Positions 9,819-18,006 are shown, numbered from the stretch's first letter. The stretch is DNA of 64,000 bases from Flavobacterium fontis (GCF_900129405.1 NZ_FQVQ01000001.1:372001-436000); one strand, 5' to 3'. Made by a program: numbers and translations. The notes: generated by a model from the letters alone, not told the origin.

Positions 9819-12803
9819 ATGAAATATTTTCACGAACAAATAGAAGCCAAATGGCAAAAATATTGGGCCGATAACCACACGTTTGCTGCCTCCAATTCCT
9901 CCGAAAAACCCAAATATTATGTGTTGGATATGTTTCCGTATCCCTCGGGAGCGGGATTGCACGTGGGGCATCCGCTAGGGTATATTGCCTCGGATATTGT
10001 TGCGCGCTACAAACGCCACCAAGGATTTAATGTATTGCATCCGCAAGGCTATGACTCTTTTGGGTTACCTGCCGAGCAATATGCGATTCAAACAGGGCAA
10101 CATCCTGAAAAAACTACCCGTGAAAATATCGCGCGGTATCGCGAACAGTTGGACAAAATTGGATTCTCCTTCGATTGGGATCGCGAAGTGCGTACTTCTA
10201 ATCCGGAGTATTACAAATGGACGCAGTGGATTTTCATTCAGTTATTTGAATCCTACTATTGTTATGATGCGAACCAAGCGTTACCTATCGCCAATTTGGT
10301 GGCAATTTTTGAAAAAGAAGGAAATGCTGCCGTCCATGTAGCTTGTGATGACGACGTGTTTGTTTTTTCAGCCAACGAATGGAACGCATTTTCTGAAGAT
10401 GAAAAAGCGCGTTTGTTGTTGAAATACCGTCTGACCTATTTAGCAGAAACCGAAGTGAACTGGTGTCCGGCTCTAGGAACTGTTTTGGCGAATGACGAAA
10501 TTGTAAATGGCGTTTCAGAACGAGGAGGCCATCCGGTGATTCGTAAAAAAATGACCCAATGGTCGATGCGTATTTCGGCTTACGCTGAGCGCTTGTTGCA
10601 AGGCTTGGAAACCATTGATTGGACCGAATCTTTGAAAGAATCGCAACGCAATTGGATTGGAAAATCGGTTGGGGCTTCAGTGAAGTTTCAAGTTTCAGGT
10701 TCCAAGTTTCAAATAGAAGTTTTTACAACGCGTCCTGATACCATTTTCGGCGTTACGTTTATGACCTTGGCACCCGAACACGAATTGGTGGCACAAATTA
10801 CAACGCCCGAACAAAAAGCAGCGGTAGAGGCCTACATTGAAGCCACCGCAAAACGCTCGGAACGCGACCGTATGGCCGATGTGAAAACCATTTCAGGGGT
10901 GTTTACAGGAGCGTATGCCGAACATCCGTTTACCAAAGAACCCATTCCGGTTTGGATTGGGGATTATGTGTTGGCCGGATATGGAACAGGTGCTGTTATG
11001 GCGGTTCCGTGTGGCGACGAACGCGATTATGCCTTTGCCAACTATTTTAAAGGAACGGTGGGCATGCCCGAGATCAAGAATATTTTCAACCAAGATATTT
11101 CTGAAGCCGCTTTTGCAGAAAAAAGTGGGTTTGAATTGGTAGCTTCCGATTTCCTAAACGGATTGGATTATAAAGCGGGTACCCAAAAAGCCATTGAGGA
11201 ATTGGAAAAAATCGGTGCCGGTAAAGCCAAAGTGAATTACCGTTTGCGCGATGCGGTGTTTTCGCGTCAACGCTATTGGGGCGAACCTTTCCCCGTATAT
11301 TATGTGAATGGCTTGCCGCAAATGATCGACGCCCAACATCTACCCATCGTATTACCCGAAGTAGAGAAATATTTACCCACCGAAGACGGTCAGCCACCCT
11401 TAGGGAATGCGACCACTTGGGCGTGGGATACAAAGCAGTGTGCGGTGGTTAGTAATCAGTTCATAGATCATGTAACTGTTTTTCCTTTAGAATTAAACAC
11501 CATGCCGGGTTGGGCTGGAAGTTCGTGGTACTGGATGCGCTATATGGATGCGAAAAACGAATCCGAGTTTGCTTCAGAAAACGCGTTACAGTATTGGCAA
11601 AATGTCGATTTGTACATTGGCGGTAGCGAACATGCCACAGGACACTTGTTGTATGCCCGTTTTTGGAACAAATTCTTGAAAGACCGCGGTTTTGCACCCA
11701 CCGAAGAACCGTTCAAGAAATTGATTAATCAGGGGATGATTTTGGGGATGAGTGCGTTTGTGTATCGTATTTCTTGGATGTTATCTTTAGGAGGTGAAGT
11801 TGATGTTAAAAATTCTCCTATTCCATATTTTTTTATATCAAAATCAAAGTATGATTTAATAGTTAAAGGTGATAAACAAGCCTTGAAAGATGCTGAAGAA
11901 TTTTATCTGAAATCTTTAAATGAATTTTATCCTAATGCTATTAGTTTAAGTTTAGTTGGAGATGTTAATATAGTTCCACTTCACGTCGATTTATCGGTAA
12001 TCAACGATATCACCAACGAATTGGATATTGAAAAATTCAAAGCACATCCGTTATACTCTGATTATGTGAATGCCGAATTTATCTTAGAAGATGGCAAATA
12101 CATCGTTGGTCGCGAAGTCGAAAAAATGTCCAAGTCCAAATACAATGTGGTCAACCCCGACGACATTTGCAACGAATACGGTGCCGATACCTTGCGTTTG
12201 TATGAAATGTTCTTGGGGCCGCTGGAACAAGCTAAACCTTGGAATACTGCCGGAATTACAGGTGTGTACGGGTTCTTGAAAAAATTATGGCGTTTGTATT
12301 TTGACGATAATGGTTTGGTTGTAGTAAATGACGAACCCACCGCGGATATGTACAAAACCTTACATAAAACGATCAAGAAAGTAACGGAAGATATTGAGAA
12401 CTTCTCCTTTAATACTTCGGTGTCGCAGTTTATGATTTGTGTGAACGAATTGGCACAACAAAAATGCCGTCACCGTGCGATTCTCGAACCTTTAGCGGTG
12501 TTGATTTCGCCTTATGCACCTCATATTGCCGAAGAATTATGGAATCAATTGGGTTATGAGGGTTCGATAGCCACGGTCGCTTTCCCACAATTTGAAGCCA
12601 AATATTTGGTCGAAAGTGAGAAAGAATATCCGGTTTCGTTCAATGGAAAAATGCGTTTTACGATCAAGTTGCCGTTGGATTTGTCGGTTGCCGAAATTGA
12701 AGCAATCGTCATGGCCGACGATCGCACACAACAGCAATTACAAGGGCGTACGCCGAATAAAGTGATCATTGTCCCCGGGAAGATTATTAATTTGGTGGGG
12801 TGA
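9819..12803 (+). CDS. leuS: Leucyl-tRNA synthetase with an AT-rich in-frame insert
   Basis: A 994-residue class I synthetase charging tRNA-Leu. HVGH (the HIGH motif) is at residues 48-51 and KMSKS at about 769-773; the CP1 editing region contains TTRPDTIFGVTF and GTGAVMAVPCGDERDYAF. The frame is intact throughout. Two oddities lie inside. A short AAGTTTCA repeat is read in frame at 10683-10712. A ~60-residue segment (about residues 655-720, bases 11780-11985), between SAFVYR and the HVDLSVIND region just before KMSKS, is lysine/tyrosine rich and much lower in GC than its flanks. Both look like insertions in tolerated loops. Monocistronic; ends at a terminator at 12881-12914. Confidence 0.97.
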   Translation: MKYFHEQIEAKWQKYWADNHTFAASNSSEKPKYYVLDMFPYPSGAGLHVGHPLGYIASDIVARYKRHQGFNVLHPQGYDSFGLPAEQYAIQTGQHPEKTTRENIARYREQLDKIGFSFDWDREVRTSNPEYYKWTQWIFIQLFESYYCYDANQALPIANLVAIFEKEGNAAVHVACDDDVFVFSANEWNAFSEDEKARLLLKYRLTYLAETEVNWCPALGTVLANDEIVNGVSERGGHPVIRKKMTQWSMRISAYAERLLQGLETIDWTESLKESQRNWIGKSVGASVKFQVSGSKFQIEVFTTRPDTIFGVTFMTLAPEHELVAQITTPEQKAAVEAYIEATAKRSERDRMADVKTISGVFTGAYAEHPFTKEPIPVWIGDYVLAGYGTGAVMAVPCGDERDYAFANYFKGTVGMPEIKNIFNQDISEAAFAEKSGFELVASDFLNGLDYKAGTQKAIEELEKIGAGKAKVNYRLRDAVFSRQRYWGEPFPVYYVNGLPQMIDAQHLPIVLPEVEKYLPTEDGQPPLGNATTWAWDTKQCAVVSNQFIDHVTVFPLELNTMPGWAGSSWYWMRYMDAKNESEFASENALQYWQNVDLYIGGSEHATGHLLYARFWNKFLKDRGFAPTEEPFKKLINQGMILGMSAFVYRISWMLSLGGEVDVKNSPIPYFFISKSKYDLIVKGDKQALKDAEEFYLKSLNEFYPNAISLSLVGDVNIVPLHVDLSVINDITNELDIEKFKAHPLYSDYVNAEFILEDGKYIVGREVEKMSKSKYNVVNPDDICNEYGADTLRLYEMFLGPLEQAKPWNTAGITGVYGFLKKLWRLYFDDNGLVVVNDEPTADMYKTLHKTIKKVTEDIENFSFNTSVSQFMICVNELAQQKCRHRAILEPLAVLISPYAPHIAEELWNQLGYEGSIATVAFPQFEAKYLVESEKEYPVSFNGKMRFTIKLPLDLSVAEIEAIVMADDRTQQQLQGRTPNKVIIVPGKIINLVG
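10683..10712 (+). repeat. AAGTTTCA short repeats inside leuS
   Basis: Three near-identical AAGTTTC units (10683-, 10690- and 10704-) with a GGTTCC variant between them, read in frame as KFQVSGSKFQ at the edge of the editing domain. It looks like a simple dispersed repeat that has been domesticated in a surface loop. Confidence 0.6.
11780..11985 (+). other. AT-rich insert segment within leuS
   Basis: By direct count, bases 11821-12000 have about 26% G+C, against about 42% in the line at 12121. The reading frame is continuous on both sides. The encoded segment contains YFFISKSKYDLIVKGDKQ and does not resemble the synthetase core. No flanking target duplication was recognised. Confidence 0.6.
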
Positions 12804-12804
12804 T

Positions 12805-12870
12805 TAATGTGCCAATGTGTCGATGTGCCCATGAGTCAATCAGTTAATTTGGCAATGAGTCGATTGATGA
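12805..12870. repeat. Short degenerate TGCCAATGAGTCGATG-type repeats downstream of leuS
   Basis: Imperfect iterations of (gtg)cCAATGtgtCGATGtgCC and aATGAGTCgAT fill the space between the leuS stop and its terminator. The same sequence family recurs at 14411-14531, also directly after a stop codon and before a near-identical hairpin. Confidence 0.6.
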
Positions 12871-12880
12871 ATAAATTAGG

Positions 12881-12914
12881 AATCCGTGGAGTTGAGGCTT
12901 CACGGATTTTTTTT
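12881..12914 (+). terminator. Intrinsic terminator after leuS
   Basis: Stem AATCCGTGGAG / CTTCACGGATT (11 pairs with one G-U) followed by a run of T. The same arm sequence is used by the hairpin at 14569-14598. Confidence 0.8.
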
Positions 12915-12978
12915 AACAAAACGTTAAATTCAAAATCAGGTTGGGAATTGTCGCTTAATTTTATGAAAAATCAATCAT

Positions 12979-13650
12979 ATGAAAAAAATTATACTCGTTT
13001 TAGGAATGGTAGTTTCCCTAGTTGCAAACGCGCAGGAAGTCGCTAAAGATTCGATCAAAAAGAAACCCGATATGGACTTTTATATTGGCGTTTCGTTTAA
13101 TGCAAATCAGTCGTTGAATTTGAATCAAAAATTAAGAGCTGGCAATCTACCCGAAATGCGCGATGTGGCGCCAGAGCTAACGTTTGGTTTGAATATTTTG
13201 GGGGAAAAGTACTCCGGTGATATTGAGTTTGGAACGTCCTTTTTGGAAAACAAAAAAGGGAACAATACCCTCAAATATTTAGGCTTTAATACGCGTGCCC
13301 GGTTTCACTACAATTTGATTCACAACCCCAAAGTTACTTTTGCAGGGGGATTGTCTTTGGCCTATCAAACCAATCGCTACGACATCTACAACAATAACAA
13401 CAGCACCGATTTAAATCTATTGGATCCCGCACTCAACAGTGGTCATGTCAATTTGGACAATCGTATGTTGTATGCCGGACCCAATGTGATGTTGTATTTG
13501 TTTAAAAAATCCTCGTTCAAAATCCGTATCAATGCCGGCTACGAGTTGGCCTTAACCCGAGGAAAATACCGCTCTGAATACGGGAGCATCACCAACAATA
13601 TTCAAGAAAACGGAAACAACCGCTTCGTGTTTGGAATTGCCTTCCTGTAA
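12979..13650 (+). CDS. Predicted outer-membrane beta-barrel protein
   Basis: A 223-residue protein not assigned to a named family. Residues 1-18 form a clear signal peptide (ending VANAQ). The mature part has regularly alternating amphipathic strands (e.g. LTFGLNILG, ARFHYNLI, VTFAGGLSLAYQT, FKIRINAGYELAL) and ends in FGIAFL, so an 8- to 10-strand outer-membrane barrel is the best guess. A short basic linker follows the signal peptide (KDSIKKKPDMD). It sits alone between leuS and the metallopeptidase, 67 bases upstream of the latter. Ligand unknown. Confidence 0.7.
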   Translation: MKKIILVLGMVVSLVANAQEVAKDSIKKKPDMDFYIGVSFNANQSLNLNQKLRAGNLPEMRDVAPELTFGLNILGEKYSGDIEFGTSFLENKKGNNTLKYLGFNTRARFHYNLIHNPKVTFAGGLSLAYQTNRYDIYNNNNSTDLNLLDPALNSGHVNLDNRMLYAGPNVMLYLFKKSSFKIRINAGYELALTRGKYRSEYGSITNNIQENGNNRFVFGIAFL

Positions 13651-13717
13651 TGCCACTTTGTCAGCGTTTCAATTTTGGTCTTGAATTTGAAGTGATTAAA
13701 TTAAAATTTAAGAAAAA

Positions 13718-14407
13718 ATGGGATCAGGTTATATGATTTTGGCCCTCCTTATCATGGGAGCCAGTTGGTTGGTCAGTAGTCGTTTGAAAAGTAAGTTTGA
13801 GCACTACTCCAAATTGCATTTAAACAACGGGATGAGTGGTCGAGAAATCGCTGAACAAATGTTGCACGATCACGGCATTTACGATGTCAAAGTGATTTCT
13901 ACGCCCGGAATGTTAACCGATCACTATAATCCCGTCGATAAAACGGTGAATTTAAGTGAAGGGGTTTACCATCAACGCAATGCAGCCGCAGCCGCTGTAG
14001 CCGCGCACGAATGTGGCCATGCAGTACAACACGCCATCGGTTACCAATGGCTCACGATGCGTTCACAACTCGTGCCTGTAGTGTCGTTTGCGTCCAATAT
14101 TGTGCAATGGGTATTACTCGCGGGAATTTTGTTGATCAAAGCATTTCCCTCTTTGTTGTTGGTGGGTATCGTGTTATTTGCTGCTACAACACTTTTCTCT
14201 ATCATTACGTTACCCGTAGAATACGATGCTAGTAACCGTGCCTTGGCGTGGTTGCGCGACAAACGCATAGTCAATCAAGCGGAATATGCTGGCGCAGAAG
14301 ATGCCTTGAAATGGGCCGCACGCACCTATCTAGTAGCGGCGATTGGATCGATTGCTACCTTGTTGTATTACGTTTCGATTTTTATGGGAAGTCGGGAGCG
14401 GGAATAA
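13718..14407 (+). CDS. Membrane-bound neutral zinc metallopeptidase (YugP-like)
   Basis: A 229-residue protein of the Zn_peptidase_2 / YugP family. The zinc motif HECGH is at residues ~97-101, inside AAHECGHAVQHAIGY, with flanking membrane helices at the N terminus (residues ~3-20) and in the C-terminal half (around residues 125-170 and 205-225). It is predicted to cleave membrane or envelope proteins; substrates are unknown. It starts after an A-rich leader and is followed by a 60-base tandem repeat and a terminator at 14569-14598. Confidence 0.9.
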   Translation: MGSGYMILALLIMGASWLVSSRLKSKFEHYSKLHLNNGMSGREIAEQMLHDHGIYDVKVISTPGMLTDHYNPVDKTVNLSEGVYHQRNAAAAAVAAHECGHAVQHAIGYQWLTMRSQLVPVVSFASNIVQWVLLAGILLIKAFPSLLLVGIVLFAATTLFSIITLPVEYDASNRALAWLRDKRIVNQAEYAGAEDALKWAARTYLVAAIGSIATLLYYVSIFMGSRERE

Positions 14408-14410
14408 TGA

Positions 14411-14531
14411 GCCGATGTGTCAATGAGTCGATGTGCCAATGAGTCAACCTGCCTGCCGTTAGGTAGGTGTGGCAATGTGCCAATGAGCCGATGTGTCAAT
14501 GAGTCGACCTGCCTGCCGTTAGGTAGGTGTG
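14411..14531. repeat. 60-bp tandem repeat, two copies, each with a hairpin
   Basis: Two copies with an exact 60-base period (about 14412-14471 and 14472-14531). Each copy contains TGCCAATGAG/TGTCAATGAG units and ends in the palindromic segment ACCTGCCTGCCGTTAGGTAGGT (14447-14468 and 14507-14528). Copies differ at a few positions. It is non-coding, just after the metallopeptidase stop. Confidence 0.85.
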
Positions 14532-14568
14532 CCGATAAGCCAATAATCTAATTTAAGATAAATTAAGG

Positions 14569-14606
14569 AAATCCGTGGTGTCAATGCTTCACGGATTTTT
14601 ATTTTT
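14569..14606 (+). terminator. Intrinsic terminator after the metallopeptidase gene
   Basis: AAATCCGTG / CACGGATTT perfect 9-base stem followed by TTATTTTTT. The arm sequence is shared with the leuS terminator at 12881-12914. The T-run overlaps the stop of the convergent small membrane protein. Confidence 0.75.
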
Positions 14607-14883
14607 TGCCTGTGGAAAATAAAAACAATAGAATAAACAAAGCAACCCATGCGACGCCATGAATCAACATGCATTTGGCATAATTTTTTTTACCAAAAAG
14701 TTGCCGAATAAGATGATTCATAAAATAAACCAAGCTAATAGGGATAAACAAATACATCAGCGCGATGCCCATGTTGGGATTTTCCGCATCGCCCGGGAAA
14801 AGTTCGTAGCAAATCCCTGCCGCTAAAAAGTAGAGGATGTAAAAACCTAAAGCAATATTTTCTTTGGTATATTTTAGTGCCAT
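14599..14883 (-). CDS. Small hypothetical membrane protein
   Basis: A 94-residue protein with three predicted membrane helices (residues ~10-27, 38-57 and 72-90) and no recognised family. A polar loop after helix 1 reads FPGDAENPNM. Its start overlaps the last base of the stop codon of the Lrp/AsnC regulator gene, so the two are co-transcribed and probably translationally coupled. The tight coupling to an amino-acid-responsive regulator makes a transport-related or sensory accessory role conceivable, but nothing in the sequence shows it. Confidence 0.65.
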   Translation of the reverse strand: MALKYTKENIALGFYILYFLAAGICYELFPGDAENPNMGIALMYLFIPISLVYFMNHLIRQLFGKKNYAKCMLIHGVAWVALFILLFLFSTGKK

Positions 14884-15353
14884 TAGAGTTGAATTTGTCG
14901 TTCGATTTGTTGTTCCAAGGAGATAAACGTTTCCGTACGTGAAACCCCTTCGATGGGTTGGATTTTTTTATTGAGCAATTGCATCAAATGTTCGTTGTCT
15001 TTGCAAATGATTTTTACCAAAATACTCCAATTCCCAGTCGTATAGTGGCATTCCAATACTTCTGGAATTTTTCGCAATTCCCGCACCGCTTCGGAGTTGC
15101 TCGAGGCTTTGTCCAAATAAATGCCCACGAAGGCCATGGTACGGTACCCCAAAACTTTAGTGTTGAGGATAAATTTGGAACCCGAAATTACTTGCGCTTC
15201 TTCCAATTTTTTTAATCGTTGGTGAATCGCTGCCCCCGAAATTCCTATGCTGTTTGCAATTTGCAGTATCGGTTTACGCGCATCTTCCATTAAATGGCGT
15301 AAAATCTCTTTGTCGATACCGTCAATTTCAATTTGTAATTGATTTGCCTTCAT
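14883..15353 (-). CDS. Lrp/AsnC-family transcriptional regulator
   Basis: A 156-residue regulator. The N-terminal winged helix-turn-helix (residues ~8-60) contains GISGAAIHQRLKKLEE, and the C-terminal RAM/AsnC ligand-binding domain contains the glycine-rich TTGNWSILVKI segment. Members sense amino acids and form octameric DNA-binding assemblies. It lies directly downstream, on the same strand, of a saccharopine-dehydrogenase-like gene, which suggests local regulation of lysine metabolism (inference). A TATTTTTG -7 box lies at 15371-15378. Confidence 0.9.
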   Translation of the reverse strand: MKANQLQIEIDGIDKEILRHLMEDARKPILQIANSIGISGAAIHQRLKKLEEAQVISGSKFILNTKVLGYRTMAFVGIYLDKASSNSEAVRELRKIPEVLECHYTTGNWSILVKIICKDNEHLMQLLNKKIQPIEGVSRTETFISLEQQIERQIQL

Positions 15354-15370
15354 TTGAATAAAATATACAG

Positions 15371-15378
15371 CAAAAATA
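15371..15378 (-). promoter_or_regulatory. -7 box TATTTTTG for the Lrp/AsnC gene
   Basis: TAnnTTTG match on the minus strand, 17 bases upstream of the ATG. A TTG lies about 22 bases further upstream, a possible -33 element. Confidence 0.55.
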
Positions 15379-15436
15379 GCAATTACAATTTTACATTTAT
15401 CAAGAAAATAACGTTATGCTTAGGTTTTAACATTTG

Positions 15437-16813
15437 TTACGAGGTGCCTGTAATTTTATCAGGATTGTAACCAATGTACGGCAACTTCGTTTCTTTAAAC
15501 ACCACACCATACGCCTCCAATTCGGCCAAAATCGGTTCATAGACTTCTTTTCGAATCGGCAGTTGTACCCCTGGAGTGGTTATTTTTCCATTTAAAATAT
15601 GTAACGTTGCCATAGCCACGGGTAAGCCTACAGTTTTGGCCATTGCGGTATAGGTTTGGTCGTCGCCGATACAAACCATTTTGGAATCGATTTGTTCTTC
15701 TTTCCCGTGCAAACGGTAGCCAAATTTGTGGTACATCACAATCATGTCTTTGTCATGGGGGTCTAACGTCCATTTTTGGGTAAGAATATGCTCTAGAATT
15801 TGCGCTGGAGTCGCATTTTTGAGGCCAATTTTTTTATCGCCATTGAACAAGTCCAACTCAATAAGTTTTTCCCACATCACATCATCCTGCTCGATACCCA
15901 ATTGCAAACGCATTTTGATTTCTACCGAATCCGTCGGATGATAGGGGAGGAAGGAGTTTACATAATCGCGGTAACTCATGTGTTCTGAGTTTTCCATCAC
16001 ATAGGTGTCATCGGTCATTCCGAGTTGCACAAACATATTCCAAGCCCGCGAATACCCCACTCTTCGAATGGTGCCGCGGTATAACGTCAATACATCATCC
16101 AGGCCATAAACACTGCGGTATTTCAAAGAATCCCGATTGGCATAGGCTTCAAATTTGCCATAGCCTTCAACATGTAAAAACTCCGTGCGTCGGAACAAAC
16201 GATGGTAGGGAATGTATTTGTATTTTCCTTCTTGAATGAATTTTGCAGCACCGCCTTGACCTGCCAAAACTACATTGCGGGGTGCCCAAGTGAACTTGTA
16301 ATTCCACAAATTCGTATCGGATTCAGGAGCGACCAATCCGCCGCAAAACGACTCAAATAGCAACATTTCACCCCCTTGATCTCGAATGGCATCGATAACT
16401 TGCATGGCGCTCATATGGTCGATTCCAGGGTCTAAACCAATTTCATTCATAAAAACCAAATGATGTGCTTTGGCCTCTTCGTCTAACGCTTGCATCGCTT
16501 CCGAGATATACGAAGCAGTTACCATGTGTTTTTTAAAATGAATACAATCTTTGGCGACTTCGATATGCATGTGTGCGGGTAACATCGAAATCACAATGTC
16601 GGCCTTGGCGACTTCCGATTGACGTTGTGCCGTATTTTGAATATCCAATTGGATCGCAGTCGCATTGGGGTGGTTTCGGGTTTTGCGTTGTGCCAATTCC
16701 AAAGATAAATCGCCTATGGTAAGGTGAAGTTGTTCCGATTGGGATTTCTCCAATAAATAGTTGATTAAAGAGGAGGCAGAGCGCCCAGCTCCGATGATGA
16801 GTACGTTTCTCAT
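15437..16813 (-). CDS. Saccharopine dehydrogenase family protein
   Basis: A 458-residue oxidoreductase. An N-terminal Rossmann dinucleotide-binding segment (VLIIGAGRSASSLINYLL, residues 4-21) is followed by the saccharopine reductase-type catalytic domain, with MNEIGLDPGIDHMSAM near residue 127. The closest characterised activity is NADP+-dependent saccharopine dehydrogenase (glutamate-forming), the enzyme of lysine catabolism or biosynthesis via saccharopine; exact substrate and direction are inference. The length fits a stand-alone LYS9-type protein, not the fused LKR/SDH. The neighbouring Lrp regulator supports an amino-acid role. Confidence 0.85.
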   Translation of the reverse strand: MRNVLIIGAGRSASSLINYLLEKSQSEQLHLTIGDLSLELAQRKTRNHPNATAIQLDIQNTAQRQSEVAKADIVISMLPAHMHIEVAKDCIHFKKHMVTASYISEAMQALDEEAKAHHLVFMNEIGLDPGIDHMSAMQVIDAIRDQGGEMLLFESFCGGLVAPESDTNLWNYKFTWAPRNVVLAGQGGAAKFIQEGKYKYIPYHRLFRRTEFLHVEGYGKFEAYANRDSLKYRSVYGLDDVLTLYRGTIRRVGYSRAWNMFVQLGMTDDTYVMENSEHMSYRDYVNSFLPYHPTDSVEIKMRLQLGIEQDDVMWEKLIELDLFNGDKKIGLKNATPAQILEHILTQKWTLDPHDKDMIVMYHKFGYRLHGKEEQIDSKMVCIGDDQTYTAMAKTVGLPVAMATLHILNGKITTPGVQLPIRKEVYEPILAELEAYGVVFKETKLPYIGYNPDKITGTS

Positions 16814-16833
16814 GACGTTGGTTTGTTGTGCGA

Positions 16834-16841
16834 CAAATGTA
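16834..16841 (-). promoter_or_regulatory. -7 box TACATTTG for the saccharopine dehydrogenase-like gene
   Basis: TAnnTTTG match on the minus strand, 20 bases upstream of the ATG at 16813. Confidence 0.55.
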
Positions 16842-16862
16842 TAAAAAGCCCCACGTTTAAAA

Positions 16863-16889
16863 CAAAAAAGTCTGCGTAAATGCAGACTT
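16863..16889 (-). terminator. Intrinsic terminator for the DUF3108 / small membrane protein transcript
   Basis: AGTCTGC / GCAGACT stem with a 6-base loop. The A-run at 16863-16869 becomes a U-run on the minus strand. It ends 4 bases before the stop at 16893. Confidence 0.75.
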
Positions 16890-16892
16890 CAA

Positions 16893-17219
16893 TTATTCAA
16901 GCTCTTTTTCTAAGTCTTCCAATTCTTGCCGGGCTTCTTGTTTGGCTTCGACTTTCTGTTGTTCAAACGCCGCATCTTTTTCAACGGTTTCTTCGATTAA
17001 AAAGGTTTTTCCCAACACGCCCAAAGCACAAATGTAGGTCACAATAAACAACCGTTTTGGCCATTTTCGTTCTGAGGGGGCCGATTTCCAAAAGGCCAAA
17101 CTGATGCACAAAAGCGCGGGAAGGATAGCGACAAAGGCCAAGGTGTCTAGTGGTAAAACCGATAAGAGCAAGCTCAATACCGTAAAGACGTAAGCCAAAA
17201 CCAGGAAAACTTTTCTCAT
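16893..17219 (-). CDS. Hypothetical membrane protein with acidic coiled-coil tail
   Basis: A 108-residue protein, family not recognised. Three hydrophobic helices (residues ~4-22, 27-44 and 57-74) are followed by a highly charged, probably helical tail rich in Glu, Lys and Gln (from about residue 76, VEKDAAFEQQKVEAKQEARQ). The gene begins one base after the DUF3108 stop, so it is the second gene of a two-gene operon. Such a tail suggests a cytoplasmic protein-protein contact, but function is unknown. Confidence 0.7.
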   Translation of the reverse strand: MRKVFLVLAYVFTVLSLLLSVLPLDTLAFVAILPALLCISLAFWKSAPSERKWPKRLFIVTYICALGVLGKTFLIEETVEKDAAFEQQKVEAKQEARQELEDLEKELE

Positions 17220-17220
17220 A

Positions 17221-17982
17221 TTAAAGACCCGTTGCTGAAGTTAGTTTTAATTCGCCTGTGCCCACGGGAATACTAAATTTCATTAAAGCGGGAACTTTAT
17301 GCGCATCGGCTGTTAACCAAATGAGGTTTTTGTCTTTTCCGCGAAGGGCATTGGTTTTGGCGCCAATAGATAATTTGTAGCACGGTTTTGTGCCTAAATT
17401 TCCAGCAGCGATAGATTCCGTTCCCATAAACTTCAAGCTGACGGGAATCTCTTTTTCATCAAAAACAATCGTAAAGGATTTCGTTTGACCTGTTTTCATT
17501 TTTGAAAAATCAACCGAACGTAATTTATATAACAACGTAATGGCGTCAACGGAGTTTGCTCCAATAGAAAACGTGCGAGTAGTTTCTGGACGCTTGCGTT
17601 TTTGAACAGTACTGGTTACTTGATTTCCTTTAAAAACGTATTTTTCTTTTTTGGTATACCCACCTTCGTCAATGCTACGTTTGTATAAATTGGGTTTCAA
17701 ACTTCCGGGGGTTACATACGATTCATAAAGATCGCGAATTTTAAAGAACTTGTCCCATTTACTAAAGGTAGACAACTCACAGCTCAAATGTAAGTATTGA
17801 TTTTTGGACGTATTCACATTTTCGGTACTCATGGTTACCTGTGCGATATGCGTCATGAGTCCGCTCATATTGTACGAACCGGCATAGACCAATTTTTCTC
17901 CCGCCTCAATTCCGTTTCCTTCATCCGCTTTAAAGGACACAAAGAGCAGGAGTAGTAAGGGCAACAATACTATTTTTTTCAT
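17221..17982 (-). CDS. DUF3108 domain-containing exported protein
   Basis: A 253-residue protein with a signal peptide (residues 1-19, very Leu-rich) and a DUF3108 domain covering most of the mature chain (GEKLVYAGSYNMSGL near the start, DKNLIWLTADAHKVPALMKF near the end). The family is expected to be periplasmic and beta-rich; its function is not established. First gene of a two-gene operon with the membrane protein at 16893. A TATATTTG -7 box lies at 17999-18006. Confidence 0.8.
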   Translation of the reverse strand: MKKIVLLPLLLLLFVSFKADEGNGIEAGEKLVYAGSYNMSGLMTHIAQVTMSTENVNTSKNQYLHLSCELSTFSKWDKFFKIRDLYESYVTPGSLKPNLYKRSIDEGGYTKKEKYVFKGNQVTSTVQKRKRPETTRTFSIGANSVDAITLLYKLRSVDFSKMKTGQTKSFTIVFDEKEIPVSLKFMGTESIAAGNLGTKPCYKLSIGAKTNALRGKDKNLIWLTADAHKVPALMKFSIPVGTGELKLTSATGL

Positions 17983-17998
17983 AATTAAAAATTGTTTG

Positions 17999-18006
17999 CA
18001 AATATA
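17999..18006 (-). promoter_or_regulatory. -7 box TATATTTG for the DUF3108 gene
   Basis: TAnnTTTG match on the minus strand, 16 bases upstream of the ATG at 17982. Confidence 0.55.

Noticed and set aside
11461..11697. Open frames on the minus strand inside leuS (also 11086-11433 and 12062-12376)
   Set aside because: Low-complexity antisense frames without family matches; leuS itself is intact and conserved on the other strand.
11700..12130. leuS as a frameshifted or broken gene around the AT-rich insert
   Set aside because: The frame is continuous, and the conserved motifs on both sides, including KMSKS, are in the same phase, so the gene is intact.
14411..14531. The 60-bp repeat as a CRISPR array
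   Set aside because: Only two contiguous copies, with no unique spacers between repeats and no cas genes nearby.
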